In this document: one piece after another, positions 62,321 to 64,000 of the stretch | Position numbering within the stretch: position 1 is the stretch's first letter | Layout: the number at the start of each line of letters is the position of its first letter | Assembly: GCF_003144395.1 (NCBI RefSeq) | Contig: NZ_PENZ01000045.1 | Span: 1,220 to 65,219 of the forward strand | DNA: 64,000 nt | Reading direction: 5' to 3' | From: Proteus faecis | GTDB taxonomy: Bacteria; Pseudomonadota; Gammaproteobacteria; Enterobacterales; Enterobacteriaceae | Program-made: the position numbers and the translations under genes | Notes under the pieces: generated by a model | Databases searched by the model: none | Told to the model about the DNA's origin: nothing | What the model saw: only the letters and a program-made list of their open reading frames with translations

Positions 62321-62794
62321 TTACAGACCAGGATATAATTGCCCTTCATCAACAAAATAAACCTGCGTTAAATACCATCGCCCATCCTGAAAAATTAAAT
62401 AATATTCATAAATAGGTGAGTAACCATCAGGTACAATATATTGCGTTGTGACAACAGTGATATTGTTAGTGCTCTTTACTACCGACAATATTTTCTCTTT
62501 TTTGGGGTCATGACTTGATTCAGAACCAAATGCAATGGGTTCTCCTACAAAATCAGGTAATGTGTATTTAGTTAATAGCCTACGCCACGCCTTATCTGCT
62601 AACTCCGTATACTCATCAGGCTTCGAACCCATAAGGCTAAATGCGTAGTCATTCCATTCCATGTAATCTTGTTGAAATTGTCTAACCAAAATTTCAGGTG
62701 ACTCATTAGACATGGCAACAGATTGATTCATAAATAATCCACCTAAAAAAAGAACAATAAATAAATACAATGCATAAAATCGATATTTAGACAT
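62321..62794 (-). CDS. Secreted 157-residue prophage protein of unknown function (moron)
   Basis: The first 28 residues form a signal peptide (FYALYLFIVLFLGGLFMNQSVAM); there is no lipobox. The mature part has a helical start (PEILVRQFQQDYMEWNDYAFSLMG) and a C-terminal beta part with YYLIFQDGRWYLTQVYFVD, which resembles NTF2-like small domains (DUF3828 or NTF2-type immunity proteins); this is weak. It stands between the two terminase genes, which are normally adjacent. Ribosome-binding site AGGG. The region 62097-62320 after it holds no gene. Confidence 0.72.
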   Translation of the reverse strand: MSKYRFYALYLFIVLFLGGLFMNQSVAMSNESPEILVRQFQQDYMEWNDYAFSLMGSKPDEYTELADKAWRRLLTKYTLPDFVGEPIAFGSESSHDPKKEKILSVVKSTNNITVVTTQYIVPDGYSPIYEYYLIFQDGRWYLTQVYFVDEGQLYPGL

Positions 62795-62853
62795 ATTCCC
62801 TATCTGCTCGATGCAATATTTAAATATGTTGTTATATCACACTGACTAAAATC

Positions 62854-63873
62854 TTACTGCTTTGATTTTACTCTTAATTGCATAAGTTGCTCGAAACTTA
62901 GGTGACTTAAATCTATTCCTGTTGTTTGAATAGGCCCACCATCGGCACCAGTTAATTCCGTCTTGTTCTTCAGCATGCCTAAATGCTGTGCAACCATCTT
63001 AAGCGCTTCATCTTGATTACGAGTAATAACCTCAACACCAAACTTCCCTTCTTTCACGCCAGCAAATACTCGACGCGCTGGCCCTGTTAAATCACGCGTA
63101 TCATGGAAATGCGCCCGACCAATACCAGCACCATTACAGCGGGGGCAATCAGGATTTGGATCTAATGTTTCATCGTAACCGTATCCCCCAACATCTTGTG
63201 GAGGCGGTTTCTTTGCTACGACTGCTTTTTTAATAGCATCTTCAAACTCTATCGAATCACGCCACTGATAATTAAAACCAAAACCCCAGCAATGACGACA
63301 ACATAATCGACGGTATTCGGTCAACTCGTTAACGTCTGCAGTTGCGATATCCCACCACATTTTTAATACGGCATCTTGGGTTATCTCTGTTCTGCGTTCC
63401 CGTTCGGCTAATGCGTCAGTGATTGCTCGTGAAACCTTAGCATTTCTTAGCATTCGAGTAGCATTGACATAAGCTGTATTTCCTTCGCCTTTATAACCGG
63501 CTCGCTTATATGCCCCTGTTCGATTTAAGTCGATGAGGTATTCACTAACAAATTTAATCTGTTGTTCTGTTAGCCCATAATTGCGCAGACTAAACGTGTT
63601 TTCATTATCGTGCGTATTACTGACTCCATTGCTCTGCGCATCGGGTATATCACTATTGCGCATTAGCTCTTTTGCGCTTTCTTTTTTCTGCGTAGTGCGC
63701 AATTTTTTGTGCGCAGTTTTTTGCGCATTCTGCGCACGGGATATTTTGATATATCGTCGGGCTGTTGCGTAGTTTAATTCCTTTAGTTCGCACCACTCTT
63801 TAGGGGATATTCCTGTTATAGCATGTTCGGCGAGGAACTGTTGTTGTAGCATCCCCCAATCCGGTTTTGCCAT
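62854..63873 (-). CDS. Terminase small subunit with zinc-knuckle insertion
   Basis: This 339-residue protein has an N-terminal helix-turn-helix-like region (WGMLQQQFLAEHAITGISPKEWCEL, 1-50), a basic linker, and a Terminase_2 domain from about 100 (LTEQQIKFVSEYLIDLNRTGAYKRAGY). Cysteines C191/C192/C195 and C243/C246 in CCRHCWGFG and CPRCNGAG resemble a DnaJ-type zinc knuckle. It would bind the packaging site and load the large subunit. Most small terminases are under 200 residues, so this one is long. Confidence 0.85.
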   Translation of the reverse strand: MAKPDWGMLQQQFLAEHAITGISPKEWCELKELNYATARRYIKISRAQNAQKTAHKKLRTTQKKESAKELMRNSDIPDAQSNGVSNTHDNENTFSLRNYGLTEQQIKFVSEYLIDLNRTGAYKRAGYKGEGNTAYVNATRMLRNAKVSRAITDALAERERRTEITQDAVLKMWWDIATADVNELTEYRRLCCRHCWGFGFNYQWRDSIEFEDAIKKAVVAKKPPPQDVGGYGYDETLDPNPDCPRCNGAGIGRAHFHDTRDLTGPARRVFAGVKEGKFGVEVITRNQDEALKMVAQHLGMLKNKTELTGADGGPIQTTGIDLSHLSFEQLMQLRVKSKQ

Positions 63874-64000
63874 TGTGTTTATCTCCTTAGCCTATTAAAA
63901 AGCCCTCTCGAAAGTAGGCTTTGTGATTGACTCTTATGAATTGTACTCGTCTCTCCGGTTGTCACGCCCTTTCTTCTACCTACAGCTGACGTTGCTGATA

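Larger units (their letters stand above)
41370..64000. mobile_element. Prophage of contractile-tail (myovirus) type, right end outside the window
   Basis: From the tRNA-Pro 3' end to the right edge, almost every gene is a phage gene, and the conserved host gene order stops. The late operon reads on the minus strand from the terminase small subunit (63.9 kb) to the tail fibre (42.8 kb). Head genes with DUF1073 portal and DUF2184 capsid type, plus a DUF3383 sheath and DUF3277 tube, resemble the Aaphi23/ECO1230-10 group as I remember it. No integrase, repressor, replication or lysis gene is visible; they should lie beyond 64,000. The left att core is probably the tRNA 3' end. Confidence 0.9.

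Overview
The window reads as a chromosome segment of a Proteus-type enterobacterium (Morganellaceae, most like Proteus mirabilis). The DNA is AT-rich. From about 20.9 to 41.4 kb the gene order follows the E. coli 48-minute block: lysP, yeiE, yeiH, nfo, fruK, yeiP, lpxT, mepS, yejG, bcr, rsuA, radD, rplY, yejK, yejL, yejM, tRNA-Pro(GGG). Several E. coli members of that block are absent (fruA/fruB, yeiQ/yeiR, rtn-yejABEF). Species assignment is inference from protein similarity recalled from memory.

1-13.6 kb (minus strand): a two-partner secretion operon. The TpsB transporter is followed by a giant TpsA/CdiA-type adhesin that runs off the left edge after at least 3,927 codons. It has an extended signal peptide, a TPS domain, a very long FHA-repeat stalk, a region resembling the CdiA middle domain, and a second repeat region. 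The C-terminal toxin and immunity gene, if present, lie outside the window. A nearly G/C-free intergenic stretch lies upstream.

14-20.9 kb (minus strand): plaP (putrescine importer) has a long leader holding a 16-codon uORF, an intrinsic terminator directly after it, and a 69-codon uORF overlapping the plaP start. This is the best candidate here for an undescribed regulatory system. Next comes a likely iron-uptake operon (FecCD-type permease, FecE-type ATPase, TonB receptor) with no substrate-binding protein and a candidate Fur box upstream.

20.9-41.4 kb: conserved core genes plus accessory genes: an orphan fruK, a Nudix hydrolase, mtr, and two related small exported proteins that look like stripped-down pilin domains. 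Several clear terminators and an almost ideal CRP site (before lpxT) can be read.

41.4-64 kb: a prophage integrated at the 3' end of tRNA-Pro. Its right end, with integrase, repressor and lysis genes, is outside the window. The minus-strand late operon encodes a contractile-tailed phage in the order terS, terL, portal, Mu-F-like head protein, protease/scaffold-like protein, cement protein, capsid, connectors, sheath, tube, tail chaperone with a -1 frameshift, tape measure, baseplate genes, tail fibre. Two intrinsic terminators sit inside the late operon, after the capsid gene and after the tube gene. Plus-strand genes at the att end are a LexA-box-driven 82-residue protein of unknown function and a family 25 glycosyltransferase that may alter host LPS. 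A secreted 157-residue protein is inserted between the terminase genes.
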